Below are positions 36,506 through 45,622 of a DNA stretch of 56,330 bases, piece by piece. Every line of letters begins with the position of its first letter. Positions within the stretch are counted from its first letter, which is position 1. The notes beneath the pieces are model-generated. The model saw only the letters and a list, made by a program, of their open reading frames with translations, was not told where the DNA came from and did no database searches. The stretch spans positions 1 to 56,330 of the forward strand of contig JAITVV010000038.1 in assembly GCA_031285625.1 (NCBI GenBank), written 5' to 3'. The position numbers and the translations under genes are program-made. Origin of the DNA: Prevotella sp. (lineage in GTDB: Bacteria; Bacteroidota; Bacteroidia; Bacteroidales; Dysgonomonadaceae).

Positions 36506-36930
36506 CGATATCCCCCATTTGATTATTCAAACATATCACACCACAAAAATTGTAGTTATAGTAAAATTGTCGCTAAGGCTTGCAAGAGTTGTAAGAACAA
36601 ATCTTGGTACAAAGATACACTTGTATTTATTAATTACAATATCGGAAGAAAAATTTAAAAAACAAAAAATCATATTAACTTTTTCCAGACAAGAATGCAG
36701 CCGAATCTTAACCGAAAAAAAACAGAGTCAATCCTGCACAACTATTTATATATTAACTAAATAAGAAACATCATTTGTTAATATTGGCAGATTCTGAATA
36801 ATAAATATAAACTCCATTTATTATTTAGCAGTTTACCACTTATTTTTATTAATTTTGCAGTTTAAAAAACGACTATTCGAACAGAAACAGACAGAAAAGT
36901 TTCGGGTTAACTTACTAGCTAAAATATAAG
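36506..36930. other. Intergenic region upstream of the flavin reductase gene
   Basis: 425 very AT-rich bases. Only the promoter -7 element of the downstream operon (36850-36857) is recognised. An open frame at 36519-36764 (+) has a poor composition and is rejected. Confidence 0.6.
36850..36857 (+). promoter_or_regulatory. -7 element TAATTTTG of the flavin reductase-speA operon
   Basis: A consensus TAnnTTTG match 73 bases before the ATG at 36931. It probably drives all three genes through speA. Confidence 0.6.
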
Positions 36931-37437
36931 ATGAATTTCAAGAAAATAAACACAAAGGATTTCACTCCCGATTCATTCGGACTAAAAAACAAATGGATGT
37001 TGATTACAGCTGCCAAGCCAGATGGTTCTGTCAATACAATGACAGCCAGTTGGGGAGGCTTTGGGGTAATGTGGAACAAAGAGGTAGCCTTTGTTGTTAT
37101 ACGTCCGCAAAGGTATACACGTGAATTCGTAGAAAGTAGTGAATCTTTTTCTCTTACTTTCTTTAACAATAGCTACAAAAAGGCCCTGTCACATTTAGGA
37201 AGTACCTCAGGACGCGACGAAGATAAAATAGCTAAAACAGGATTAACAGTGGTAATGGAAGATAGTATTCCATACTTTGAAGAAGCTGAGACAACTATTT
37301 TTGTAAAAAAGCTATTTATACAAAGAATCCAGGAGGATGCTTTCCTCGATAAAGATATCATTGAAAAATGGTATCCGGAAAAGGATTTCCACTTCCTGTA
37401 TATAGCTGAAATTGCAAATATCCTGACAAAAGAATGA
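36931..37437 (+). CDS. Flavin reductase family protein (FMN-binding split barrel)
   Basis: 168 residues: LKNKWMLITAAKPDGSVNTM, ASWGGFGVMWNKEVAFVVIR, PQRYTREFVESSESFSLTFF, then SHLGSTSGRDEDKIAKTGLT, the whole FMN-binding flavin reductase-like pattern. It may reduce flavin or a small electrophile with NAD(P)H. Its stop overlaps the ATG of the next gene (ATGA), so translation is coupled. Confidence 0.92.
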   Translation: MNFKKINTKDFTPDSFGLKNKWMLITAAKPDGSVNTMTASWGGFGVMWNKEVAFVVIRPQRYTREFVESSESFSLTFFNNSYKKALSHLGSTSGRDEDKIAKTGLTVVMEDSIPYFEEAETTIFVKKLFIQRIQEDAFLDKDIIEKWYPEKDFHFLYIAEIANILTKE

Positions 37438-37904
37438 AACACGAGGAAGTTACATTGGATAAATTCACTGTTGTAGGTATTTCTGTACGTACAACAAACC
37501 AGAATTATCAGTCACAAAGCGACATTGCTAAGTTGTGGGAGATATTTTTCAGGAACGGATATATCCAGCAGCTATTACCCAACAAGGTATCAAATGATAT
37601 TTATTGTATCTATACCGACTATGAAAGCGATTATACCGGTGAATATACAACCTTATTGGGGTATAAGGTTTCGGATACTGAGGGTATACCAACCAATCTG
37701 GGATTAGCAATAAAAGAATTTCCTGAATCCAAATATTATAAATATATATCCGAAGGAGAATTACCATATGCCGTAGGTAAAACCTGGGCACACATATGGC
37801 AGTCAGACATAGACAGACGTTATTTAGCAGATTTTGATATCTATGGCGAGGAGTCAAAAGATCCCAAAAATGCGAAGATAACAACATATTTATCCATAAA
37901 ATAA
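37434..37904 (+). CDS. GyrI-like small-molecule-binding (effector-binding) protein
   Basis: 156 residues of one GyrI-like/AraC effector-binding domain without DNA-binding part: KFTVVGISVRTTNQNYQSQS, IAKLWEIFFRNGYIQQLLPN, IYCIYTDYESDYTGEYTTLL, SEGELPYAVGKTWAHIWQSD. Stand-alone members bind or hydrolyse hydrophobic small molecules. It lies between the flavin reductase and speA genes, co-translated with the former. Confidence 0.88.
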   Translation: MKHEEVTLDKFTVVGISVRTTNQNYQSQSDIAKLWEIFFRNGYIQQLLPNKVSNDIYCIYTDYESDYTGEYTTLLGYKVSDTEGIPTNLGLAIKEFPESKYYKYISEGELPYAVGKTWAHIWQSDIDRRYLADFDIYGEESKDPKNAKITTYLSIK

Positions 37905-37926
37905 TTTTATCACTTTACAAAGAAGA

Positions 37927-39819
37927 ATGAGAAAATGGCGCATCGAAGACTCAACTGAGTTGTATAACATCGCAGGTTGGGGAATTAATTACTTTTCTGT
38001 AAACGAGAAAGGTAACGTTGTTGTAACTCCAAGGAAAAACGGAGTGGCTGTTGATTTAAAAGAACTGATGGACGAATTGCAACTTCGTGATGTATCAGCT
38101 CCTGTATTGATCCGATTTCCGGATATTCTGGATAATCGTATTGAGAAAATATCCACATGTTTTAAGCAGGCTGCGGAAGAATATGAATACAAGGGGCAAA
38201 ATCATATAATATATCCAATCAAAGTAAACCAAATGCGCCCTGTGGTTGAAGAGCTTATCAGCCATGGCAAAAAATTCAATATAGGCCTGGAAGCTGGTTC
38301 CAAACCGGAACTACATGCCGTAATAGCAATCAATACTGATTCGGATTCGCTGATTATCTGTAATGGATATAAGGACGAAAGCTATATAGAATTAGCCTTA
38401 CTGGCTCAGAAAATGGGCAAGCATATATTCATTGTTGTTGAGAAGCTAAATGAAATACCTCTAATAGCTAAAATAGCCAAGAGATTAAAGATAACACCAA
38501 ATATAGGTATACGCATCAAACTGGCAAGCTCCGGTAGTGGAAAATGGGAAGAATCAGGGGGTGATGGCAGTAAATTCGGCCTGAACTCAAGTGAATTGCT
38601 GGAAGCTCTTGCATATCTGGAAAAGGCAAATATGCAGGATTCCCTTCGTCTTATCCATTTCCATATAGGTAGCCAAATAACAAAAATCCGTCGTATTAAA
38701 ACAGCTCTGCGTGAAGCCGCACAATTCTATGTCCAATTGCATGCAATGGGCTTCAAGGTAGAATTTGTCGATATAGGCGGCGGTTTGGGAGTAGACTATG
38801 ATGGCACACGGTCATCATATAATGAAAGTAGTGTGAACTATTCGATACAGGAGTATGTGAATGACTCTATCGCCACAATGGTGGATGCCGCCGACAAGAA
38901 CGAGATCCCCCACCCTAACATCATTACCGAATCCGGCCGTTCACTTACAGCCCATCATTCTATATTGGTATTCGAGGTGCTCGAGACAGCTACCTTACCC
39001 GAATGGGACGAAAGCGAAGAGATATCTGAAGATGACCATGAATTGGTAAAAGAACTATATCAAATATGGGATGATTTGAGCCAATCACGTATGCTTGAAG
39101 CCTGGCATGATGCTCAACAAATCAGAGAAGAAGGTCTGGACCTCTTTAGTCTGGGAATGTTGACACTCAAAACCAGAGCACAAGTTGAACGTTTGTACTT
39201 CTCTATCGCCCGTGAAATTTATCAGATAGCAGGTAGGGCAAAACATGCTCCTGAAGAGTTGAAACAACTCTCTAAACTGCTACCGGACAAATATTTCTGT
39301 AATTTCTCTTTGTTCCAGTCATTACCGGACTCCTGGGCAATAGACCAGATCTTCCCGATCATACCTATACATAGATTGGATGAGAAGCCGGACAGAACAG
39401 CCACACTGCAAGATGTTACATGTGACTCGGATGGCAAGATTGACAACTTTATATCAAACGGTAATCAATCGGCATATCTTCCTGTACATAGCATGAAGAA
39501 AAACGAATCTTATTATCTGGGTGTGTTCCTTGTAGGCGCATATCAGGAAATTCTGGGTGATCTTCATAATTTGTTTGGAGATACCAATGCAGTACATATC
39601 TCTGTAGATAAAGATGGCTATAAAATCGAACAAATGATAGATGGGGAAACTGTTGCCGAGGTATTAGACTATGCACAATACAATGCTAAAAAACTGGTAC
39701 GCACAGTGGAGACATGGGTAACATCCAGTGTAAAACAAGGAACTATAACAGTAGAAGAAGGAAAAGAATTCCTATCGAACTACCGTTCAGGACTTTACGG
39801 GTACACCTATCTGGAATAA
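37927..39819 (+). CDS. speA: Biosynthetic arginine decarboxylase
   Basis: 630 residues, full length. It opens WRIEDSTELYNIAGWGINYF, has the PLP-lysine motif IIYPIKVNQMRPVVEEL, the HIGSQI region (LIHFHIGSQITKIRRIKTAL), GGGLGVDYDGTRSS, and TESGRSLTAHHSILVFEVLE. The C-terminal domain ends FLSNYRSGLYGYTYLE. It makes agmatine for spermidine and related polyamines. It lies 22 bases after the GyrI-like gene. Confidence 0.97.
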   Translation: MRKWRIEDSTELYNIAGWGINYFSVNEKGNVVVTPRKNGVAVDLKELMDELQLRDVSAPVLIRFPDILDNRIEKISTCFKQAAEEYEYKGQNHIIYPIKVNQMRPVVEELISHGKKFNIGLEAGSKPELHAVIAINTDSDSLIICNGYKDESYIELALLAQKMGKHIFIVVEKLNEIPLIAKIAKRLKITPNIGIRIKLASSGSGKWEESGGDGSKFGLNSSELLEALAYLEKANMQDSLRLIHFHIGSQITKIRRIKTALREAAQFYVQLHAMGFKVEFVDIGGGLGVDYDGTRSSYNESSVNYSIQEYVNDSIATMVDAADKNEIPHPNIITESGRSLTAHHSILVFEVLETATLPEWDESEEISEDDHELVKELYQIWDDLSQSRMLEAWHDAQQIREEGLDLFSLGMLTLKTRAQVERLYFSIAREIYQIAGRAKHAPEELKQLSKLLPDKYFCNFSLFQSLPDSWAIDQIFPIIPIHRLDEKPDRTATLQDVTCDSDGKIDNFISNGNQSAYLPVHSMKKNESYYLGVFLVGAYQEILGDLHNLFGDTNAVHISVDKDGYKIEQMIDGETVAEVLDYAQYNAKKLVRTVETWVTSSVKQGTITVEEGKEFLSNYRSGLYGYTYLE

Positions 39820-39833
39820 TATTGAAGAGATTG

Positions 39834-39860
39834 GAGAGATAGAGCATTATTCTATCTCTC
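39834..39860 (+). terminator. Stem-loop after speA
   Basis: GAGAGATAGA (39834-39843) and TCTATCTCTC (39851-39860) pair perfectly around a 7-base loop. There is no T-run, so it is a weak or factor-assisted end. Confidence 0.5.
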
Positions 39861-39887
39861 TGCCTTCACCCGGAACCTAACATTACT

Positions 39888-40706
39888 ATGCGAAAACTAC
39901 TTCCCCTTTTTATATTCTTATTATCTGTATCCTGTTATTCTCAAAAAGTAACAGTAAGGGGTAAAATATATACTGTAAAAGAAAAAAATATTGATCCCAG
40001 ATGGAATATAAATTGGGATAAGGAAGACGAAATAAAAAAAGAGATAGAATGGGGTAAAATATCTGTAAAAAACACAAACATACAAAAAGGAAATAATCCT
40101 GATGGCAGCTATTCCATAGATGTACACTACGGAGATACTCTTGTATTCTCATCTGCTTTTCCGGGAGAATATCAGGAAAAAGAACTTCCGGTTACAGATA
40201 GTATATGCGATGTTATTTTAAGACAAGCATGCCATGCCGGTTTTCCGTTAGCTTATGGATTGAGTTGGGAGCCAATGTTCTGGTTATCATTAAAAGGTAT
40301 TGTTGTGGATGAAAATAGCAAACCCATACCCAATGTTATTATAAGACATAAGACATGGTCGCAAAGCAGTCAACTTTACCACGAATATGAAACTGATAAA
40401 CATGGTCGATTTATAATCCTTGTGCAAACAGATGACAAATTGAACTTTAAGAAAGAATCTTATTCGAATACAACAGTCAGAATCAATGATTATATAAAAG
40501 ATTATCAGAATAACAGAGAACCCTATAACATTAATATTAAAGTAGGTGATAAGGAAGAAACCTACAGTTTATATTTGGACAAACAAGATGCCGACAAAAA
40601 CAGGGATTTAATTATTAGTATGGTTCCATATAAAGAAAAGAAGGTTAACGAAAATGAAGGAACCCATCCCACGGCAGAGGACATGAAGAAAAAATTAAGC
40701 CTCTGA
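39888..40706 (+). CDS. Lipoprotein or secreted protein with a carboxypeptidase-like regulatory domain
   Basis: 272 residues. The signal MRKLLPLFIFLLSVSCYSQ has a cysteine at residue 16 in an L-S-V-S-C lipobox, so it may be a lipoprotein. The central part (about 135-180) has a CarboxypepD_reg-like repeat: LKGIVVDENSKPIPNVIIRH, then YETDKHGRFII. The rest has no recognised domain and is rich in lysine. It is on the same strand as speA but probably separately expressed. Confidence 0.8.
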   Translation: MRKLLPLFIFLLSVSCYSQKVTVRGKIYTVKEKNIDPRWNINWDKEDEIKKEIEWGKISVKNTNIQKGNNPDGSYSIDVHYGDTLVFSSAFPGEYQEKELPVTDSICDVILRQACHAGFPLAYGLSWEPMFWLSLKGIVVDENSKPIPNVIIRHKTWSQSSQLYHEYETDKHGRFIILVQTDDKLNFKKESYSNTTVRINDYIKDYQNNREPYNINIKVGDKEETYSLYLDKQDADKNRDLIISMVPYKEKKVNENEGTHPTAEDMKKKLSL

Positions 40707-40761
40707 CTTTATTATAAACTAATAAAATTGTCTTATATAAAGATCACTAAAGTAAATTAAG

Positions 40762-40819
40762 CAAAAAGTAACACGAAAGAATAACGAAAAAACTGTCACT
40801 TTTGTCACTTTTTCGAAAA
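40762..40819 (-). repeat. Dispersed palindromic repeat, copy 2
   Basis: On the minus strand it reads AAAAAGTGACAAAAGTGACAG-type sequence and then GTGTTACTTTTTGC, the same layout as copies 1 and 3. Two substitutions are seen in the core. Confidence 0.65.
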
Positions 40820-40847
40820 GCATAAAATATATTAAACTAAAAAACGA

Positions 40848-41564
40848 ATGAAGAAGAGTTTATTGCTATTGATAGTTACAATCTTATTTTCCAGCTGTTC
40901 AATATACGAAGAGATATACTTTAACGAAGATATGTCTGTAAAATATGAGATGAAGTTTGATGCCAGTGAGTTGTTAGGAATGGTATCGGCATCAAGCCTA
41001 TCCAGTTCATCATTTCCTACTGATTCTGTTTTATCATTTGCTGATATAATAGCTGAGCATAAAGATTCTCTCCATACACTATCAGCAGAAGAACAACTGA
41101 TATTAGAAGATTTTAAGTCCGTTACCCTCAAAATAAAGAGTGATACTATAGACAAGACATTCTTTATCACATTATTAGGTGATTTTAAAGATTCTGAAGC
41201 ATTAAATAGAGCTTTAAAAGTGATATCAGAACAAAAAGGTAAAGGTTCAGATGTAAAGACAGGAAGAAAAGTTGTTGACCAGTTCGACAATACATCAAAG
41301 TATTTTTGGGATGGTAAAAATATGAAAAGGGAAATTCAACCCAAAACATCAGTAAGATCAGAAGCCTCTAAGGATCAAAATATGATGGATATGCTATCGA
41401 CTGGAAAAATGATTGTAAAATATCATTTTCCGAAAAGAGTAACCAAAGTCAATAACCCTGATGCTTTATTTTCTCAAGACGGCAAAACTATAGTTATTGA
41501 ATATTCAACAAAAGACTTTATGGACTCAGCCGAAAAAATAAATATAGAAATTGAGACAGAATAA
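40848..41564 (+). CDS. Lipoprotein of unknown function
   Basis: 238 residues. The lipoprotein signal MKKSLLLLIVTILFSSCS has its cysteine at about residue 17. The rest is mostly beta/alpha with no recognised family: EEIYFNEDMSVKYEMKFD, a serine-rich stretch, then KSVTLKIKSDTIDKTFFITL and MIVKYHFPKRVTKVNNPDA. It may be an outer membrane lipoprotein. It lies 105 bases before the L,D-transpeptidase gene. Confidence 0.8.
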   Translation: MKKSLLLLIVTILFSSCSIYEEIYFNEDMSVKYEMKFDASELLGMVSASSLSSSSFPTDSVLSFADIIAEHKDSLHTLSAEEQLILEDFKSVTLKIKSDTIDKTFFITLLGDFKDSEALNRALKVISEQKGKGSDVKTGRKVVDQFDNTSKYFWDGKNMKREIQPKTSVRSEASKDQNMMDMLSTGKMIVKYHFPKRVTKVNNPDALFSQDGKTIVIEYSTKDFMDSAEKINIEIETE

Positions 41565-41601
41565 TCAGTCTGTTAAAATCATCATACTAGGAATACAAAT
41601 A

Positions 41602-41632
41602 TTTGATATTTTTAAGAGTTTTACTATTTTTG
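41602..41632 (+). promoter_or_regulatory. -33/-7 promoter of the L,D-transpeptidase gene
   Basis: TTTG at 41602-41605 and TATTTTTG at 41625-41632 are 19 bases apart, the textbook Bacteroidota layout. It lies inside the open frame from 41603 and so supports the start at 41669. Confidence 0.75.
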
Positions 41633-41668
41633 CCATCGAAAAGAACTTACAAATACACAATATCCACT

Positions 41669-43450
41669 ATGAATAGAATTTTACTCTTTTGCTTTTTATG
41701 CCTATTAATAGGTATATCATGTAAACAAAAAGAGCCTGCCAAATTAAGTGAATCAGGAAAGAAAGAAGTTATTCAATCTAAATTTGCAAAAACCTATCCG
41801 GATTACAGCCCTAAACATTTGAGAGAAGTTATACATGATATAATTCAAAAAGATTCGCTATTGCTTCCATTTTATACAGAAAATGAATATTTTCCGGTAT
41901 GGGCACATGATACTCTTGATACTCAAAGATTAAAAAGTTTAATTGCAATACTAAGTAAAAGTGAAGAGCACGGACTATCACCCGACTATTTTGCAACTTC
42001 CCAAATACTTTCTTTAACCGACTCAATCGACTCCGGATTATATAAAGATAACCTGGAAACCTTATACAAAAAAATGGCAGACCTGGAGTTGCTAACAACC
42101 AAAACTACTGTGAAATACGTTACAGGTATGAGTTATGGATTTACTAACCCAAAGAAACTATTCAAAAAAGATTATGATATCTCGGTCTTCGCACCTGATT
42201 CTACATTTTATATAGAATTATACAAAGGCTTGAGAGAGGACCCGTTAAAAATGGTAGAGAAATCCTATCCCGCCGATCCTGTATACCAAACACTTATTGA
42301 TGAATACCTTGATCTTGAGCAAAAAAAACAGGATGCGAAATTCAAAACTATAACAGGGACAGCCACCTACAAAGTGGGGGATAAAAACAAACATATATCG
42401 GATATAGCACGCAGACTAATGCTTACAGGAGAATACAAGCCTGAAGCAGACTCTATAAACAGTGATAGTTTACATCTGATATTGGATAAAGAACTATTAG
42501 CAGCCGTAAATACATTCAGAAGAAAGAACTCATATCCGGAAGAGGACGAAGTTGGTAAATTAACGATAGATGCCCTGAATAGACCATTAGATTACTATCA
42601 GACAAAGCTGAAAGCTAACATGGAACGCTATCGCTGGAGAAGATCAAAAACAAAACACGATAAGCATATTGAAGTAAATGTTGCATCTGCAACATTAGCT
42701 GCCAGCCAGAAAGATAGCCTACCTCTGATAATGAGAGTATGTGTAGGTTCCGTGGGTAATAAGACACCGTTATTACAAAGTGATATAAACTATCTGAACC
42801 TGAATCCGGTATGGAACGTTCCTACAAGTATTGCTCAAAAAGAAGTAGCCGTACTACAAAAGAAGGATCCGACATATATCAAACGTAATAATATGAAATT
42901 GTATAAGGGAGGAAAAGAAGTCGATCTATCCACTATAAACTGGAGTGAAGTAAACCCTTCAAAATTTTCTTATACTGTACGTCAAAGCCCCGGAGGAGGC
43001 AATTCGTTAGGACTTGTAAAATTCATGTTTAATAATGCTTTTTCTGTCTATTTGCATGACACCCCATCCAAATCGAGGTTTAACAGAAAAAACAGAGCTG
43101 TCAGTCATGGATGTGTCAGAGTACAAAAACCCTTCGATCTGGCATTCTTCTGCATGTCTGCAACTTCAGATAATATATACAAAGACAGATTATACTACAG
43201 TATTAATATGCCTCCTGTATCAGCCGAAGGAAAGAAACTGGCCAAAGAAAATAAATTGAAAAAATTACCGGACATTCTCAATCCTGAAGATAAGATATCA
43301 TTATTTATAGACTACTATACCGCTTATATGAATCCGAATGATGATGTATTATATTACGCAGACGACACCTACGGATACGATAATATAATTCTGGATGCTT
43401 TGAATCCAAATAAGCCAAAACAAGAATCTGTAAAACCTAAAAAGAATTAA
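41669..43450 (+). CDS. L,D-transpeptidase, YcbB (LdtD)-type, lipoprotein
   Basis: From 41669 (MNRILLFCFLCLLIGISCKQ) the protein is 593 residues with a lipoprotein signal, cysteine 18. The ATG at 41603 lies upstream of the promoter. The N-terminal scaffold domain and a peptidoglycan-binding-like part precede the YkuD catalytic domain: MRVCVGSVGNKTPLLQSDIN, then NLNPVWNVPTSIAQKEV, and the catalytic SHGCVRV (cysteine near residue 482). Such enzymes form 3-3 crosslinks in peptidoglycan or attach lipoproteins. A terminator follows. Confidence 0.93.
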   Translation: MNRILLFCFLCLLIGISCKQKEPAKLSESGKKEVIQSKFAKTYPDYSPKHLREVIHDIIQKDSLLLPFYTENEYFPVWAHDTLDTQRLKSLIAILSKSEEHGLSPDYFATSQILSLTDSIDSGLYKDNLETLYKKMADLELLTTKTTVKYVTGMSYGFTNPKKLFKKDYDISVFAPDSTFYIELYKGLREDPLKMVEKSYPADPVYQTLIDEYLDLEQKKQDAKFKTITGTATYKVGDKNKHISDIARRLMLTGEYKPEADSINSDSLHLILDKELLAAVNTFRRKNSYPEEDEVGKLTIDALNRPLDYYQTKLKANMERYRWRRSKTKHDKHIEVNVASATLAASQKDSLPLIMRVCVGSVGNKTPLLQSDINYLNLNPVWNVPTSIAQKEVAVLQKKDPTYIKRNNMKLYKGGKEVDLSTINWSEVNPSKFSYTVRQSPGGGNSLGLVKFMFNNAFSVYLHDTPSKSRFNRKNRAVSHGCVRVQKPFDLAFFCMSATSDNIYKDRLYYSINMPPVSAEGKKLAKENKLKKLPDILNPEDKISLFIDYYTAYMNPNDDVLYYADDTYGYDNIILDALNPNKPKQESVKPKKN

Positions 43451-43455
43451 TAGAG

Positions 43456-43479
43456 AAACCTGTCCAACCGGACAGGTTT
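43456..43479 (+). terminator. Rho-independent terminator after the L,D-transpeptidase
   Basis: AAACCTGTCC (43456-43465) and GGACAGGTTT (43470-43479) pair perfectly around AACC, then a T-rich run. Confidence 0.9.
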
Positions 43480-43509
43480 TATTTTATGATAAGAAAGAAT
43501 TGAATAGAG

Positions 43510-44799
43510 TTATTCGAATACCTGCAAAGCATCTGCTACAACAAAATTGCTTCCACCTATAAATATGAAGTCTGTAGATACTGCCCAATCTTTTGCGGCT
43601 TGCACAGCCTCCTTAACAGTCGGGTAAGAATAGCCCATCAGGCCTTTACTCATAGCTAATTCCTGTAATGTCCTTTCGTTCAGTGCCCGCGGTATAGATG
43701 CCTTAGTAAAATAGTATATTGCTTTTTTAGGTAAAAGTGCCAACACCGAAGAAATGTCCTTGTCATTAACCATCCCAAGAACAACATGAAGAGTAGTATA
43801 CCTTTCATTTATAAGCTGTTCGGCAATATACTTCATACCAGCCACATTATGCCCTGTATCACACACGATCTTAGGGTTATAATCCTGAAGAATCTGCCAG
43901 CGTCCCATTAAGCCGGTATATTCATTCACATAAGCGAAGCCGTTGTATACTGCCTTTGATGGAATAGTAAATCCCTGCTTCATTAACTCACGAACGGCAC
44001 ATAATACTGTAGCGGTATTCTTTACCTGAGCATATCCTGATAATTCACCCTTCAATTGCAGATAGTATTTTGTATCATACAACCAGCCACTTGCAGTTCT
44101 CAGGCTGGAATAAATCAATTTCTCATCTTCTGCAAAAACAATAGGAGCCCCTACCCTTTGGGCTGTTTCTTCAAATACCTGCCGTACACTACCTTCTGCC
44201 TCTCCTATTATAACCGGAATATCCTTCTTTATAATCCCCGCCTTCTCTCCGGCAATTTTCTCTAATGTATTGCCCAGAAATTGCATGTGGTCATAACTTA
44301 TATTAGTTATAATACTTAATACCGGACTTATAATATTTGTACTATCAAGCCTTCCACCTAATCCCACCTCGATAACAGCAATATCAACTTCAGCATCGGC
44401 AAAATACTGGAATGCCATCATCATTGTCAGTTCAAAAAAAGAAGGATGCAAAGGTTCGAAAAATCCCTGATGTTTCTCTACAAATTCGACAACATACTCT
44501 TGCGATATCTTTTCTCCATTCACCCGGATTCGTTCTCTAAAATCGACTAGATGAGGAGAAGTATATAATCCCACCTTATAGCCCGCCTGTTGCAGAATAG
44601 CAGCTAATAGATGAGATGTAGAACCTTTTCCGTTAGTACCTGCTACATGTATCGTTTTATATTTACTATGAGGGTGTTCAAAATACTGATCCAATGCCAG
44701 ACTATTATCAAGGCCTTCTTTATATGCGCTTCCCCCTACTTTTTGATAAACAGGCAATTGATTATATAGATATTCAACAGTTTCGTCGTATGTCATCAC
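43510..44799 (-). CDS. folC: Folylpolyglutamate/dihydrofolate synthase
   Basis: 429 residues. HVAGTNGKGSTSHLLAAILQ (ATP loop) starts the Mur-ligase fold, followed by GLYTSPHLVDFRERIRVNGE, VIEVGLGGRLDSTNIISPVL, ISYDHMQFLGNTLEKIAGEK and the domain-2 DTGHNVAGMKYIAEQLI. It adds glutamate to folate, and may also convert dihydropteroate. It ends the minus-strand series that starts at aroK. Confidence 0.95.
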   Translation of the reverse strand: MMTYDETVEYLYNQLPVYQKVGGSAYKEGLDNSLALDQYFEHPHSKYKTIHVAGTNGKGSTSHLLAAILQQAGYKVGLYTSPHLVDFRERIRVNGEKISQEYVVEFVEKHQGFFEPLHPSFFELTMMMAFQYFADAEVDIAVIEVGLGGRLDSTNIISPVLSIITNISYDHMQFLGNTLEKIAGEKAGIIKKDIPVIIGEAEGSVRQVFEETAQRVGAPIVFAEDEKLIYSSLRTASGWLYDTKYYLQLKGELSGYAQVKNTATVLCAVRELMKQGFTIPSKAVYNGFAYVNEYTGLMGRWQILQDYNPKIVCDTGHNVAGMKYIAEQLINERYTTLHVVLGMVNDKDISSVLALLPKKAIYYFTKASIPRALNERTLQELAMSKGLMGYSYPTVKEAVQAAKDWAVSTDFIFIGGSNFVVADALQVFE

Positions 44800-44926
44800 A
44801 ATATGTTCAATTTATTTACCGTTTTATGTATTAGCATAACTCGGGACTAGTTCCCATTCTGCCTTAAAAACGGTCTGTTCCTGAAAAGATAATAAATACC
44901 TTTTCTTTATATTACTCCCTCCATTA

Positions 44927-45622
44927 TCACTTCACACCTAACAGACTATTTAGTTGACTGAAAGCATCAACTTTGAAGAATCTGTCATTCTTTATATCTT
45001 CATTCGCCAATTCATGCTTCCACATTGTATGATATGGTATATAAGCGGCATTCATACCAACAGCTAATGCCGGATATATATCAGACTTAAGCGAATTGCC
45101 TACCATCAGTATATCTTTAGGTAAAACGCCTAAAGATAGAATAAGTTTTTTATATTCCTTTTCAGTTTTGTCTGCCATAATTTCAACATGGTCAAAATAA
45201 TCTGCCAGCCCAGATCGAATTAACTTCCTTTGCTGATCGAGTAAGTCTCCTTTTGTAGACACAACCAGTTTATAGTTCTTACTCAAAAGCCTTAATGTTT
45301 CATCAACTCCATCCAGTACTTTTATAGGCATATCTAACAGATACTTTCCTTTATCGATAATTTGCTCTATAACTTTTGCCGGAATTTTATAATCACTCAC
45401 TTTTAGAGCTGTTTCTATCATCGAAAGAGTGAATGCCTTTGCTCCATAACCATAACTCTCCATATTATTCATTTCTACATTGAATAATGCGGTTGAAATT
45501 TGAGACTCATCTCCATAGCGTGAAAGTATATCACACAATTCTTTTTCGATATTATCAAATAGAGGCTGGTTATCCCAAAGTGTATCATCAGCATCAAATG
45601 CTATTATCTCTATCTCTTTCAT
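44927..45622 (-). CDS. HAD family hydrolase
   Basis: 231 residues. It has the HAD motif IAFDADDTLWDNQPLFDNIE at the start, then VVSTKGDLLDQQRKLI (motif 2), KLILSLGVLPKDILMVGNSL and KSDIYPALAVGMNAAYIP (motifs 3 and 4). It is a phosphatase or dehalogenase-type enzyme of unknown substrate. Its start overlaps the end of the next upstream gene by 4 bases (ATGA), so they are coupled. Confidence 0.9.
   Translation of the reverse strand: MKEIEIIAFDADDTLWDNQPLFDNIEKELCDILSRYGDESQISTALFNVEMNNMESYGYGAKAFTLSMIETALKVSDYKIPAKVIEQIIDKGKYLLDMPIKVLDGVDETLRLLSKNYKLVVSTKGDLLDQQRKLIRSGLADYFDHVEIMADKTEKEYKKLILSLGVLPKDILMVGNSLKSDIYPALAVGMNAAYIPYHTMWKHELANEDIKNDRFFKVDAFSQLNSLLGVK

Noticed and set aside
36519-36764. 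Open frame of 81 residues on the plus strand between lepA and the flavin reductase gene
   Set aside because: The composition is poor (long K/I/Q runs) and no family pattern or promoter is seen; probably chance in AT-rich DNA.
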